A stretch of 55,154 nt of DNA from Puniceicoccaceae bacterium (GTDB lineage: Bacteria > Verrucomicrobiota > Verrucomicrobiia > Opitutales > Coraliomargaritaceae): the NCBI GenBank assembly GCA_002729725.1, contig PBYS01000103.1, forward strand, positions 1-55,154, written 5' to 3'. The translations under genes and the position numbers were made by a program. Each line of letters opens with the position of its first letter. The stretch's first letter is position 1. Below, piece by piece: positions 39,250 through 50,900 of this stretch. The notes under the pieces were generated by a model. It worked only from the letters and a program-made list of their open reading frames with translations, had not been told where the DNA came from and ran no database searches.

Positions 39250-42200
39250 ATGACCCCGTTGAAACCATTGCGGCATCGCGCCGCCTTAATCTTCGCTCTG
39301 TGTGCTGTATGTGCATGGCCGACTGCCTCATTAATGTCTCAAAGCGTGGCGCCGCTCCCATTTGAGACGGACTTCGAGTCCGAGGAAGGCTACACGCTTG
39401 GACCTTGGGAGGCAGATGCTTGGTGGCAGTTTGGAGCAGGCTTGAATGCCAATGTACTGAGTCCGGGAGCCGGGAGTGATCAGGCTGTTGGCTTTAACGG
39501 GGGGGAGGCCTTGTGGCTTTCGACAGACTCAGGCAATGCGCCAGTGACTTGGGTCGATTTCTATCTCAAACCTGTCTTTGTCGAGTTGGAAGACCGTCCC
39601 GTGGCTTCAGGGGATGGAATGTCGGCAGTCACCGCGTTCCTTAATGTGCTTGGTGCTGGTGAAGTGCAAGCACTTGATGGCGATGGACTGGGTGCTGGTT
39701 CGTGGATTGGTAGTCCGGCGCAACTTCCATTAATGGAGGACTCGTCGATGAATTGGGTTCGCCTCACTTATCGCTTGGATTACGCCTCCAAGCGATGGGA
39801 TTTGTTTGTGGATGGTGACTTAGTGTTGGCGGATCTGGGATTTCTGGACAGCTCATCTACTGAGCTGTCCTTTTTTGCGGCCTACTCGGATGCGACTACA
39901 GATACGCTCCTTGATTATTTTTATGCCGGAAATGAAAATCCTTTATATATCGATAGTTCCAATGATGGCTTGCCAGATTCCTGGGTCAGTGCGCAGGGGC
40001 TGAGTATATATTCGAGTCAGCGCTACGGTGACGCCGATTTCGATGGTTTGGACAATCTTACCGAGTATCAACTCTCCACTCGCGCGGACTTGGCGGATAC
40101 GGATGGAGATGGTGTGCATGATGGTGCGGAGCTTAGCCAGTTTGCGGATCCGACGGTTGCGAATGCCTATTCGTTGACGCTACTTCCGTTTGAAGAAGGC
40201 TTTGAAAGCCATCCAGAAGGCGTCCTCAGTTCTCTCAATAATTGGTCGATCGCTGGTGACAGCGTGTATGTGCAGTCCGCTGATTTTTACGCCGATGCAT
40301 TGGCACTGGAGGTCGGTGCGGCTTCGTCGGCAAGCAATCAAATTAATGGAGCCGGGGAGGCCGTGGTCTGGGTTGACTTGTATCTGAAGCCCACCGCAGC
40401 GCAGGAGAGTCCGGAATTGAATACTGATTCCAGCGTGGCGTATTACTTTAATTCAGAAGGTCGCCCCGTGGTTTTCGATGGTTCCGGCGGCAACGGTTCT
40501 GGCTTCTGGAAGTTGTTGGATGTGGCTAAGTCCGAAGACTGGCGGCGAGTGACCGTTAAGCTAAATTATGCTGCGCAGGCCTATGACTTTTATTTGGATG
40601 GGGAACGCTTGGAGGCAGGGCTTGGTTTTGCTCATACGCAACCCTATTTATCCAGGCTGCAGGTCAGTGAAACAACATTTGTGGATGGCATTGTCATGGG
40701 CACGGTGGAACCATCTAATCTCGACGACGACCGGGACGGAGTCACCAACGCAGATGAAGCTGCGGCAGGCACCGATCCGCTCGCTTTTGATTCGGACGGA
40801 GATGGACTGGCAGACTCTCTTGAGTTGCTATGGGGGCTGGATCCGACGGTGGCCGATGTTACTTTAGCACAGCCAACTGAAGTAGGTCCAGGCGTTCATG
40901 TCTGGGTAACAACTTTTGCATCCGCCGAAGGTTATACGGTCGGAGACCTTGATGGGCAGAACGACTGGGACGCTTCGGGAGCCGCCGAAATCACCGCGTT
41001 AGAAGAGTCTTCACTTTCTGATAATGCGAGCACAGATGCCATTCTCGAACGAATGGCCGGTATGGGGGAGCATCGCCGCGTTTGGGTCAGCTTTCGCGCT
41101 AAGCTGGTCGTCGGTGTTCTGCCGTCGCTGGATGCAAGTTCTGAACCTTTCGCTGGCGCCCTTGGGGCGTCGTCGGCCTCAACGCTGGCGGTATGGGATG
41201 ATGCTTCGACCGACTGGATGTCAATCGACACCGACGCTGATTTGGTCGACTGGAATGAGTATGCCCTGTATTTTGACTACGTGGACAAGGTTTGGACGCT
41301 CTGCCTCAATGGTGTGATAGTCGCTTCCGACCTCCCTTTTAATGACGTAAACTTGAGCACCTTCTCCCGCTTCAAAGCACTCCAGCTTAAAGTGGAAGAA
41401 GCCGAGTCGAATTTTGAGTCATCAACCGCTTATTTTGACGGCATCCGCTTCGCCAATACAGAACCCGCCGATATGGATTTCGATGGCGACGGCTTGGTAA
41501 ATGATGTGGAGCGTCAACTTGGTAGCGATCCTTTACTTGCCGATTCTGACGGTGATGGAATGGACGACCTGTGGGAGCACACCTATGGGCTGAGTATTCT
41601 ACTGGATGATGCTGGCGTGGATCTAGATGGTGACGGTATGGATAACATCGATGAATATGCCTTCAACCGAGATCCAACTCTTCAGGACATTCAGGGCGTG
41701 TCAGGTTATGCCAGTTTGAAGCGCTGGGATGGGGTTCAAGGTGCCTATCTGTCTAATTTAACAAACGACAGTCGTTTTCCTCTAAATCCAGATCACTTTA
41801 CTTTTCTAGAGTCATTGACAACTGAGTACAGCGCTGACGGCCTATCCACATACGGGCAACGCATAAATGGGACAATTACCGCACCAGTGACTGGTCAATA
41901 CACTTTCTGGGTGTCGGGGGATGCGCGCGTGGAATTTTGGTTAAGTTCAGATCATACCCCTTTCGGCAAAAAGCTTATTGCCCAATTGAAAGAAGCGACT
42001 GGCTTTCAGCAATGGACAGAATATGCCTCGCAAGTTTCCATGTCTGTTGAGCTGCTTGCAGGACAAAGTTATTACTTTGAACTGCTACACACGGAGGGCT
42101 CTGGTAAGGATCACGTTTCGGTGGCATGGCAATACCCCGGGCAATCTCGTCTAGTGGTACCAGGGGATTACCTGAGTTCGGCGATCTCTTATGTTAATGA

Positions 42201-43908
42201 TGTAGACGAAGACGGTTTACCTGATGACTGGGAGGTTGCTGTGGGGCTTGATGCATCCAAAGGTTTTGGGACAAGCGGTTACAATGGAGATGCGGACGGA
42301 GATGGATTAAAAAACTATCAAGAGCGTGAACATAACACAAATCCAGAAGTTGCTGATACAGATCGTGACGGAGTTCCCGATCTAATAGAAATTGAAACAT
42401 ACTTTGGGAATCCGCTAATAGATGATATCGGGACACGAAAATTATCCCAGAAGCTTTCAATAGCAGATGGTTTTGCGCTGAAAGGTGAATGGGGGGCTGA
42501 TGCCACAGGAGTTTATTCTGAGTCATCTGGGGGAACGTTTAGACAGCCTGTCAATATACTTGAGTCGGGGCAATATGAATTGGTCATAGCTGCATATCCT
42601 AAAAGCCAACACGGCAGAGTTTCATCTGATTACGAAGTGTATATATCAGTTGACGGTCAGCATGTATCAAATGTCCATTTTGATATGTACGACGGTGCCT
42701 CCTCAGAACGCACAATGCTACTTCCTTGGCTGGACTCAGGTCAGCACAACATAGACTTGCGCTTTATTAATTTCGATCAGGATCGAAATATTGGATTTTC
42801 CAGCTTCTCTCTGTTTTGCAGAGACGGCTTCGATGCCGATGAAAATGGCCGTCCAGACTGGATTGATAACCGCTTACAGCTTAATAATGGTATTGATCCG
42901 GATGTGCATGAAAGCTATGTTTCACCCTATTGCCTTGAGGGGCATAGCCGATATCCAAATTTTGTAGCCATAGATGGTTCAGTCGCAGGCGCCGCACCTG
43001 GCGATCGATGGTTTGCAAATGTAGAGCTGAGTCCAACTACAAGTGTTGCAGGCCAAGTCTCATTTGAAAACGGTGGGCATGTTGAAGACTTCGAACTGAA
43101 TTGGTTAGAGACAAATATCATATCGAATAACAATTCCACCTACCGTATTCGGGAGGGTGATTCTCTGCTGCTGAATGCACATCCTGTTGGAGCTTCTCAA
43201 GGTAGTATCACAGTACAGCTGTTGGGTGAAGCACCGATTCACGCCAGTGTTGATGCAGCTGTGCCAGTCGTCTTCGACTCTGCTGGGACTTTTTTGATCG
43301 ATGGAGTTTGGACGGATGGCGCACAAACTGCTTCGGGTCAGGTTTCAGTAGAGGTCGTCCGTGCTGAATTTCAGGAAGCTCCCATTGCGTTGGTGGGAAG
43401 CGCTCGTTCTTGGGTGTCAGGTATATCGAGCAATGTTGTTATTGAGTCCGATTCGAGGGGGAACTTCAAGGAAAGCGGTTCTGACTCAGTGACCGGAGAA
43501 AGGGCGTTCGAAGTCTCTACGGATATTTTGGCTCCTCGTTATTTTGTATCTCGACTGTCTGTAGGGGGAGCAATCCTCGATTCTCAGCATATTCTAGGTC
43601 TCCGTGCTGCGACAACCTCAGCAACTGCCTATAGGCTGGTGGAAATGTATGAGGATGGTACAGGATTGTATGAAGTTTCGGTGGTGCTTACAAACGTTTA
43701 CCCCACCGTCGAAGCGCACGTCGATATATTTGTTGGCGGTGTCATGTTTGATGACGGGAGTAGGTATAAAGTTTTGAAAGCAGAAGACTTCGATGCGAAT
43801 GGTGTTGCGAATGTCTATTTTATTCGCCCTGGATCGGCGAGGTCATCGATCTGCCATAGAACGTATATTTACGATTCAAATGTGAAATTAGGGAGACCCG
43901 GTGGCTGA
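39250..43908 (+). CDS. Giant exported multidomain protein (ConA-like, TSP3-like, PA14)
   Basis: 1552-aa protein with a strong GGAGGAG site (39237-39243) and signal peptide (cleavage near residue 30). Three ConA-like jelly-roll segments (about 36-226, 300-480, 550-735) alternate with calcium-binding DxDxDG repeats (DTDGDGVHD, DSDGDGLAD, DSDGDGMDD). A PA14 domain follows (about 828-975, GQYTFWVSGDARVEFWLS), then another DxDxDG set (about 982-1055), a beta-sandwich (about 1060-1190) and a final region of unclear fold (about 1195-1552). PA14 and ConA parts bind glycans, so this is likely a cell-surface carbohydrate-binding protein held rigid by calcium. It is followed by a helical-repeat protein gene (2-base gap) and the RHS gene, so they probably work together. 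Confidence 0.85.
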   Translation: MTPLKPLRHRAALIFALCAVCAWPTASLMSQSVAPLPFETDFESEEGYTLGPWEADAWWQFGAGLNANVLSPGAGSDQAVGFNGGEALWLSTDSGNAPVTWVDFYLKPVFVELEDRPVASGDGMSAVTAFLNVLGAGEVQALDGDGLGAGSWIGSPAQLPLMEDSSMNWVRLTYRLDYASKRWDLFVDGDLVLADLGFLDSSSTELSFFAAYSDATTDTLLDYFYAGNENPLYIDSSNDGLPDSWVSAQGLSIYSSQRYGDADFDGLDNLTEYQLSTRADLADTDGDGVHDGAELSQFADPTVANAYSLTLLPFEEGFESHPEGVLSSLNNWSIAGDSVYVQSADFYADALALEVGAASSASNQINGAGEAVVWVDLYLKPTAAQESPELNTDSSVAYYFNSEGRPVVFDGSGGNGSGFWKLLDVAKSEDWRRVTVKLNYAAQAYDFYLDGERLEAGLGFAHTQPYLSRLQVSETTFVDGIVMGTVEPSNLDDDRDGVTNADEAAAGTDPLAFDSDGDGLADSLELLWGLDPTVADVTLAQPTEVGPGVHVWVTTFASAEGYTVGDLDGQNDWDASGAAEITALEESSLSDNASTDAILERMAGMGEHRRVWVSFRAKLVVGVLPSLDASSEPFAGALGASSASTLAVWDDASTDWMSIDTDADLVDWNEYALYFDYVDKVWTLCLNGVIVASDLPFNDVNLSTFSRFKALQLKVEEAESNFESSTAYFDGIRFANTEPADMDFDGDGLVNDVERQLGSDPLLADSDGDGMDDLWEHTYGLSILLDDAGVDLDGDGMDNIDEYAFNRDPTLQDIQGVSGYASLKRWDGVQGAYLSNLTNDSRFPLNPDHFTFLESLTTEYSADGLSTYGQRINGTITAPVTGQYTFWVSGDARVEFWLSSDHTPFGKKLIAQLKEATGFQQWTEYASQVSMSVELLAGQSYYFELLHTEGSGKDHVSVAWQYPGQSRLVVPGDYLSSAISYVNDVDEDGLPDDWEVAVGLDASKGFGTSGYNGDADGDGLKNYQEREHNTNPEVADTDRDGVPDLIEIETYFGNPLIDDIGTRKLSQKLSIADGFALKGEWGADATGVYSESSGGTFRQPVNILESGQYELVIAAYPKSQHGRVSSDYEVYISVDGQHVSNVHFDMYDGASSERTMLLPWLDSGQHNIDLRFINFDQDRNIGFSSFSLFCRDGFDADENGRPDWIDNRLQLNNGIDPDVHESYVSPYCLEGHSRYPNFVAIDGSVAGAAPGDRWFANVELSPTTSVAGQVSFENGGHVEDFELNWLETNIISNNNSTYRIREGDSLLLNAHPVGASQGSITVQLLGEAPIHASVDAAVPVVFDSAGTFLIDGVWTDGAQTASGQVSVEVVRAEFQEAPIALVGSARSWVSGISSNVVIESDSRGNFKESGSDSVTGERAFEVSTDILAPRYFVSRLSVGGAILDSQHILGLRAATTSATAYRLVEMYEDGTGLYEVSVVLTNVYPTVEAHVDIFVGGVMFDDGSRYKVLKAEDFDANGVANVYFIRPGSARSSICHRTYIYDSNVKLGRPGG

Positions 43909-43910
43909 TC

Positions 43911-44933
43911 ATGAATCACCGTAAAACAGTAAAGTTTCTATCCTTCGGGCTCTTTGGTCTGATCAGCTTATGCGGCGTTATCTTCCTACATTATGACAAG
44001 GTGCCTCAGAAGCAAAAGGTGGAAGAGGATTTGGTTGAAGCTGACGAAGCAAGAGAGGAATCTGCTCATTTGAATGTGACGCAGCCTAAGGCAGTTGCCG
44101 CAGGCGATGTCAGGCACGTGTTGAGAGAGCCAGTTGGCTATGCTGAGGCAATACAGCCTACCGGTACTCCATCTGTCGAAAAATCGGGCGTCTCTCGATT
44201 GATCGATCTCATTACCGGGCTTGGCGATGCTACAATGTCAGAGCGATTTGATGCGGTCATTCGAGTCAAAAATGCAAGGTTGTCCGACGAGGATGCATCT
44301 AGACTTCTTAATTACCTCGCTGATCCGTCACGCTACAAGGGAATGAACGATAGCGCGATGTATGCCTATGTTAATGAATTAGTTTCTGTTTTTCACGATC
44401 AGGATATTCTCGATGATCGGTATCTCAAGGTCAGCCAAGAGGTCATTTTTAGCTCTGAAGATGAGGTGATCCGGGATTATTTCGTCCAGGGGCTTTCACG
44501 CGGGTATGAACGTGCAAACACATCGCAGTCTTCAATGATCAAGGATCTTTTCTGGAAGATTAGCCATGAAAATAACACGAGTCTTGCGGGAACAGCATTG
44601 CATGCTTTGAACCGAGCCCGTTTGTATGAAGGTGAAGCCTTTTCCGAAGCAGAATGCGAAAAGCTGGTACTATGTGTTCGCCGGCTTTTTGAGGATCCGG
44701 AATCCAGTGAGCGGTCACGTATCCCTGCGATACAAATCGCAGTCGATCTACAAATGCACGAGTTAATGGACCAGATGGAAGTATTGCTTCACTCTGAGGA
44801 CTCTACCCTCTCCGAGAGAGTGGCTGCACTATCTTCTCTAGCCCGAATGGGCGGCACCACACAGATTCAAACAATGCTTGATTCAGATGAGCCATTACTC
44901 GCTCGTGCTGCAGAAAAACTTATTTATAAATAG
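43911..44933 (+). CDS. Membrane-anchored HEAT-like repeat protein
   Basis: 340-aa protein with an N-terminal membrane helix (residues about 8-27, FLSFGLFGLISLCGVIFLHY), a linker of about 70 charged residues, and an all-helical body. Helix pairs such as SRIPAIQIAVDLQMHELMDQMEVLLHSED and LSERVAALSSLARMGGTTQIQTMLDSDEPLLARAAEKL are HEAT-like. The gene lies between two giant exported proteins, with 2 bases to the upstream stop and 1 base to the downstream start. Possible role: scaffold or secretion partner for one of them. It resembles in build the 292-aa protein at 917-1795. Confidence 0.72.
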   Translation: MNHRKTVKFLSFGLFGLISLCGVIFLHYDKVPQKQKVEEDLVEADEAREESAHLNVTQPKAVAAGDVRHVLREPVGYAEAIQPTGTPSVEKSGVSRLIDLITGLGDATMSERFDAVIRVKNARLSDEDASRLLNYLADPSRYKGMNDSAMYAYVNELVSVFHDQDILDDRYLKVSQEVIFSSEDEVIRDYFVQGLSRGYERANTSQSSMIKDLFWKISHENNTSLAGTALHALNRARLYEGEAFSEAECEKLVLCVRRLFEDPESSERSRIPAIQIAVDLQMHELMDQMEVLLHSEDSTLSERVAALSSLARMGGTTQIQTMLDSDEPLLARAAEKLIYK

Positions 44934-44934
44934 A

Positions 44935-47900
44935 ATGAAATTATTCATATCGCTCTTTTGCTCATTATTAGCAGTTCCATATTTAAGCATCTTGCACGCT
45001 GAAGGTGGCAGTACAAACCCATGCCTGGATCCCGGCACAAATACGGATCCTTGCAAAGTGTGGTCGGAAGACGAGTGTGCTTACGTTTCAAAGAATCTAA
45101 ATTCATCGAATGCCACTTATACACATCATAGTTATCCGACGATGAACTCAGGTAATGTTTCACCCCCCAGTGGCGGTGTAGTTTGTGACGGCGGACGAAT
45201 AACTTTTACCGCGTCGGGATTTAGCGATGGTACTGGTTCATGGAGTGACGGCGAATGTACTCAGAATGTGACCTACACAGCTACGATCTCTGGGGATTCG
45301 ACTAAAACTGTGACGATGGATTTCCCTGCTACGGTGTACGCGGGGAGTTCTTACCCTGTTTCCGTCACGTTCAATTATACTTACGAACACCCCGTTAATG
45401 GTACGACCAATGCGTCGCGTACGGTCACGGCATATTACCAACGGAAAGTTGGATGCGGCTTTGACGACGACAGCGGAGACAGCGGTAGCGGCGATAACGG
45501 CGGTGGCGATAACGGCGGTGGCGGTAGCGGCGATAACGGCGGTGGCGGTAGCGGCGATAACGGCGATAACGGCGGTGGCGGAGAAGATCCTGATGATGAT
45601 CTGTCTGATCCTGACCCTGATCCGTATGATCCCTTTGATCCAGATGATCCTGATGGCCTAGATACAGATGGCGACGGTATACCTGACGGCATCGAAGAGC
45701 AATACCCATGCCTCGACCCATTGAGTGATGATGCTGGCCTAGATTCTGACGGAGATGGATATACCAACTATCAAGAATTATTGTTTGAGCTAAACCCAAT
45801 GTTACCGGACGAATGTGGACTAGCTTATCCTCCACATCCTGATGGCTTTTGCGAATCCATACGTAATCCATGTGTTGCATATGAAGGTCCAGACCCGGAT
45901 CCAGACCCGGAAACAGACCCGGATCCAGACCCCGATGAAGATGGTATTCCTACTACGTTGGAATTGCTGTTTGACTGTATGGATCCCCATCGAGGTGATG
46001 CTGGTTACGATTTCGATTTAGACGGAGTGAGTAATTATGAGGAGATTATGATACATAATCTTAATCCGTGTAATCCTGATTACGATGGAGATGGCCTCCC
46101 TGATGGGTGGGAAATTGAACACGGTTTTGATCCGATGGACTGGGAAGATCCGCTCACGGATAGCAATCTCGCCGATAATCCTGATGCTGATGCGGATTCG
46201 GAAGGACTAATCAATATAAATGAATTCGCGTTTGGTGGTGACCCAAATCTAGCAAATAGTGATTCTGGATTGCTTGTCGATATCGATAGTCTTGTTCCTC
46301 TCACCGTGGGTGCTCCTCAAATTATTGTGCCACTCCCGGGCGAGGGGCAGGAAGTTTTCGACGCGGAAAGTGGATATCCATTCTTAGACCCTAAAACATA
46401 CGACGAAACATTGCCGCTGTTTTTCCTCCCATACCGTGCGCCCAGTGGTGCATATGACTACAATGGGGATGGCATTACTGATGCCACTGACATTGAGCCG
46501 CCCGCGAGTGTTGTCGTTCTTGGGGCAGATGGTTTACCTGTCCCTGATCCATCCGTGAACCCCGGATTCTATTACTTCGATCCGGCCACGGCATCGCCTC
46601 ATGTCTCAACGCTTTACCCTGAAGAATACTATGATGTCCCTCAGCAAACGATGTTGCCTTATGTCTATCCTGAGGGACACACACGTTTGAGTGACCCTCT
46701 CGATAATGCTAGAGAGCTGGTCGAGTGGGTTACTTTGAGTCTCGGGGGGCAGCCTGTTTTGGATAGTCAGGGCGCCCCTGTTCAGTTTGAGCGCTTGAAG
46801 TTTGTCCCTGGGGTTGGAACCTATGCCCCTGACCCTGTTACGATTGCGCTATTCGAGAACGACGGTGGAATGGATGATTTGTGGGAAGCTTTGGCTGGAA
46901 TGGATCCCATGTATCCCGAAGATGCGACCCAGCCGGCGCTCGGACGTCTCGGGCTGAATAACATTGCATTATTTGTATTTGAGAGTCAGCTGAGTGCGGA
47001 TCAGGATGGAGACTTTATTCCCGACTTGCTCGAACAGGGCAGTAATCTAGGTGATTCACCTCCAGGTTTTGGCACGGAAGCGACAATCGTTGATAGTGAT
47101 GGTGACACGATCCCAGACGGTTATGAGGTCTTTGCTGGGCTGGATCCGACAACTGCAGATGGAGCTGAAGATGACTTGGATCGTGATGGAATAAGCAATG
47201 TCGATGAATTCAATCTAGGACTATTGCCATTCTACGGAGATAGTGATTTGGATGGTCTGCCTGATAAGTGGGAGGTCGACAACTCAGTCGATCCGAACAG
47301 CGTTATCACTGAAACGCTGTCGGCAACAGATCTGAGTCAGGGAATGACCTTATGGTGGAATTTCGAGCGTATTAGTAGTAGTCGAGATGGTGTCGTATTG
47401 GACGACTCGCTTTTTGATGGCACTCGGGTTCCGACAGATGCTCGTCTTCGTGGTAACAACCTCCGCATTGCATATTATGGTTCTCCGGTCTTGACTCAGG
47501 GACGGCACGTATCAATTAATAGCCTATCAAATCCGTTCGATGCGGCATACATGCTTGCTCCGGATGCTACTGCGTTAGACCTTGGGCAGTCTGATTTTAC
47601 TCTGGCATTTTGGTTTCAATGGAGACCGGAAACTGTAAGAGAAATATCTGTTTTAACAAACATGTTTGCAGATGAGCGCCTGGTGTTCTCAAAAGCGGGT
47701 GCCTACTCTGCGACGGCACAGTATGTTGGTTTTGGCGGTGAGGTAGAGCTGACCTTTGCTTTCGAAGGAATCGCGGAAAATGTCTCTGTGGTACTGCCGG
47801 ATTATATATGGTCGCACGTCGGAGTGACCTTTGATGCAACTAGCTCCCAATTAAGCATTTACAATGATGGTGTATTGGTGGAGCAGGTGACTTTGACAAC

Positions 47901-50900
47901 AGGTTCGATCGTAAATTCTCAAGAGCCGCTGATCATAGGTTCCCCCGGCGAAGTGCCGTCACGTTTATTAAATATGTCTCTGGACGATTGGAGGATTTAT
48001 GACCGAATATTAACTTCGGACGAGTTTTCTCAACTATCCGATCCTGACAGCCTGCTATGGGATCAGAATAAGGATCGCGATGGTGATGGCCTAACCGAAC
48101 TTATTGAGTTCCGCTATGGCTTTTCGCCATTCGAAGCTAATATTGATACGGATGAGGACGGTATCCTGGATATATTGGAAATTAATGGTTACGTCATTGA
48201 TGATGATGGCCTGCCGATAGCGCCTTCCCCCAGTCAGTGGCCTGTCTATAAAACGGATCCCCGTTTATGGGATCACGATGGAGACGGCTTGAGCGATCTG
48301 GAAGAAATTCAGGGGATTATGAGCGTGGTAAAGCTTACTCATGCGAATGGTGTTCCAGAATCATATAATAGGATAATTACTACTGATCCAGACACTCGTG
48401 ATTCAGATGGCGATGGGTTGGATGATCGTTTGGAGCGCGAAGTATATTTCACTGACCCGGCGCACGAGGACACTGATAGGGATGGAATTCAGGATGGTTT
48501 TGAACTTGCCAATGGACTCAACCCGAATGACTTCAGAGATTCTGAAGGAGAGTTCGTCGGAGATCCTTTGGGTGATCTGGACGGTGATGGGATTAGCAAC
48601 TTGGAGGAATATCAAGATAATTCCCGTAAGGTTACTGAGAACGAGGAGCGGCTAGAATTATCAAGTTTGGATAGCGATCTCGATGGATTAACGGATTTGG
48701 AAGAGGTTGAATTGGGGCTAGACCCTGAAAACGAGGATACCGATGGTGATACTATGTCGGATGCGTTTGAGTTATCTAATAATTTTGACCCCTTGGATAA
48801 TCTGAATCCAGAAGACGATACGAATCCTGATGACAACGCAGATGCAGATCCAGACTTTGATGGACGCACGAATGCTCAGGAAGAAGCGGATGCAACTAAT
48901 CCGAATGATCTTGAGAATCGAACCATACAAATCGCTGCTGCCAGAACCATTTCGAAAACGAAGGAGGTGCCTTCTGATGCAACAGACGAAGAGAAAATCG
49001 ACGAATTCCATCGTCAGACATACCGGGTGTTCTACCCTGAAGGATCTGGTAGCGGTGCTGCCTATGTCGCTGGCGGCGAGGCTTTACAGCCATTTGGCAT
49101 ATTAGAGAAAATGACGCTCTCAGGTCAAACTCCTGATGGGGCGTCAGTTGAGATTCAATTGGGAGCGTCGGCCATCGAAAATAGCTTCACATCGGATGAC
49201 CTCGGTTCGGAGCTTCCGAAACAATCTTTCGGGCCTGCGCGTAGTGTCGGGAGCTTCCTAGATTCGCTGCAGAGAGATGAAAATGGTTATGTCAGTATAA
49301 CCGTAGTCTTCGCTTCGACAGCCAATCTCAAAGATGAGGAGGAGGAGGAAGGACCGGATCCCGGGGACGAGACCTCATCCCCGCAAGTTGGCCAGAGCAC
49401 TGGGAGTTTTGCTGGTGGTTCAGGCGGCGGATATGGAGGGGGCGGGAACTGGTCAGGACTGTATGGGCAAAGGGCAACTCTGGAACCTAGTCCTCAAACT
49501 GAGCCAGAGCCTGAAGAAGAGCAAAAGGAACAGTTTAAGGCGAAGGCCAATTCCCGGGTGGTTCTCTATGTGGAGACCGAGAGCCCGTGTGATCAGTCTG
49601 GAGGAAGTAGCTCGATTGAGAATTCCAGTGTGGATATTCAAATCGGGTTAGGAGAGTCGATCCGCGGCCTTAACCCTGGGAGCCTTCGGATCAAAGCGGA
49701 TGTGCCAAGTGCGTCGCTTTATTCACCGGATGAATTACTGTATGTTTGTGATATCGGTTTGGACGTCGATGTCATTCGTGAGGGGGCTGCGATACGGCAA
49801 ATTCTGACTGAGCAGAAGCTGGTAGATGTCGAGGTAGTCGACGCGCACTCCTACACAATCAGCTTTTACGACGCAGCAGGGATTGAGGAGGCCGATGAGG
49901 ACACTGGCTTATACACTCCTGATGGCTTGCCAGTTCGTGTCTGGACGATTCAAGACCTCGATTCCGGAACTAATAATTCCTATAAATTGAGTGTTAGTGA
50001 TTCAAACGGTAGTTCCTCTACGGAATACCTATATACATGGAAGCCGGAGAATCAGGATTGGACTTTGACTAGCGCAGGTCTGAAAGAGGTCGGCCGCAAA
50101 GAGCTCGTGTCGGGTAATTTAAGGACGGAAGTCTATTGGGTTTCGACACCCGGTGGGGCAGTGGTTTCAAAAGAGGAAACAGTCTACCAAACTTTCCCTT
50201 GGGGTGAAGAGAAAGTTGAGCATACACTGGATCCGGATTCGACCAGCGGAGGGTTGACGACTACTTGGGCTTACTATGACAACCAACTCGTAGACGGGGT
50301 GGGCAACTACGGGCGACTCAAGAGTGTCCTGCGCTCTGATGGAGGCTGGTCTGAGTATCAATACGATCAGTCAGGCCGTGTGATTAAACAGACTCAGCCT
50401 ATTGGGAACGCTATTCTAGGGGCACCCGATACTCTCTGCCGTGTTGTCGCCACTCAGTATCAGGCGACATCACCTCAAGTCACGCGAGTTGAAACAACTT
50501 TGGGTGTCGAAACCTCACGCCAGTATACTGTTCGTGATGGTAACACCACATACCAGATTAGTGCAGTTACGCCAGGTGCACCGTGGGATGCTCCTGATAA
50601 TTTGATAACTGAGACCCAGACTGTCGGTGGTTCAGGTGAATTCCGTGACCGGGTTGCTTTTAGGTTAACGCCTGATGGTCAGATGACGCTCAGTACTTAC
50701 GAGCGTGACCAGAGCGATGGCTCCTTAACTGTGATTACGGAGACAGGAGTTCCAGATGTAGATTACCTCACAGTTGTTGACGGAGTCCGTCAGACGATAG
50801 TCCGAGATGCACTGGGCGAACTAATCAGTCAAACGAGTGTAGATATCGCGACTGATACCACAATCAGCAGTGAAGTCGTCCTTGCCTCCGATGTTTCCGG

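Noticed and set aside
45475..45585. CRISPR array or intergenic repeat at the Gly/Asp/Asn-rich tract
   Set aside because: The repeat is in frame inside the RHS gene and codes a linker; there are no spacers.
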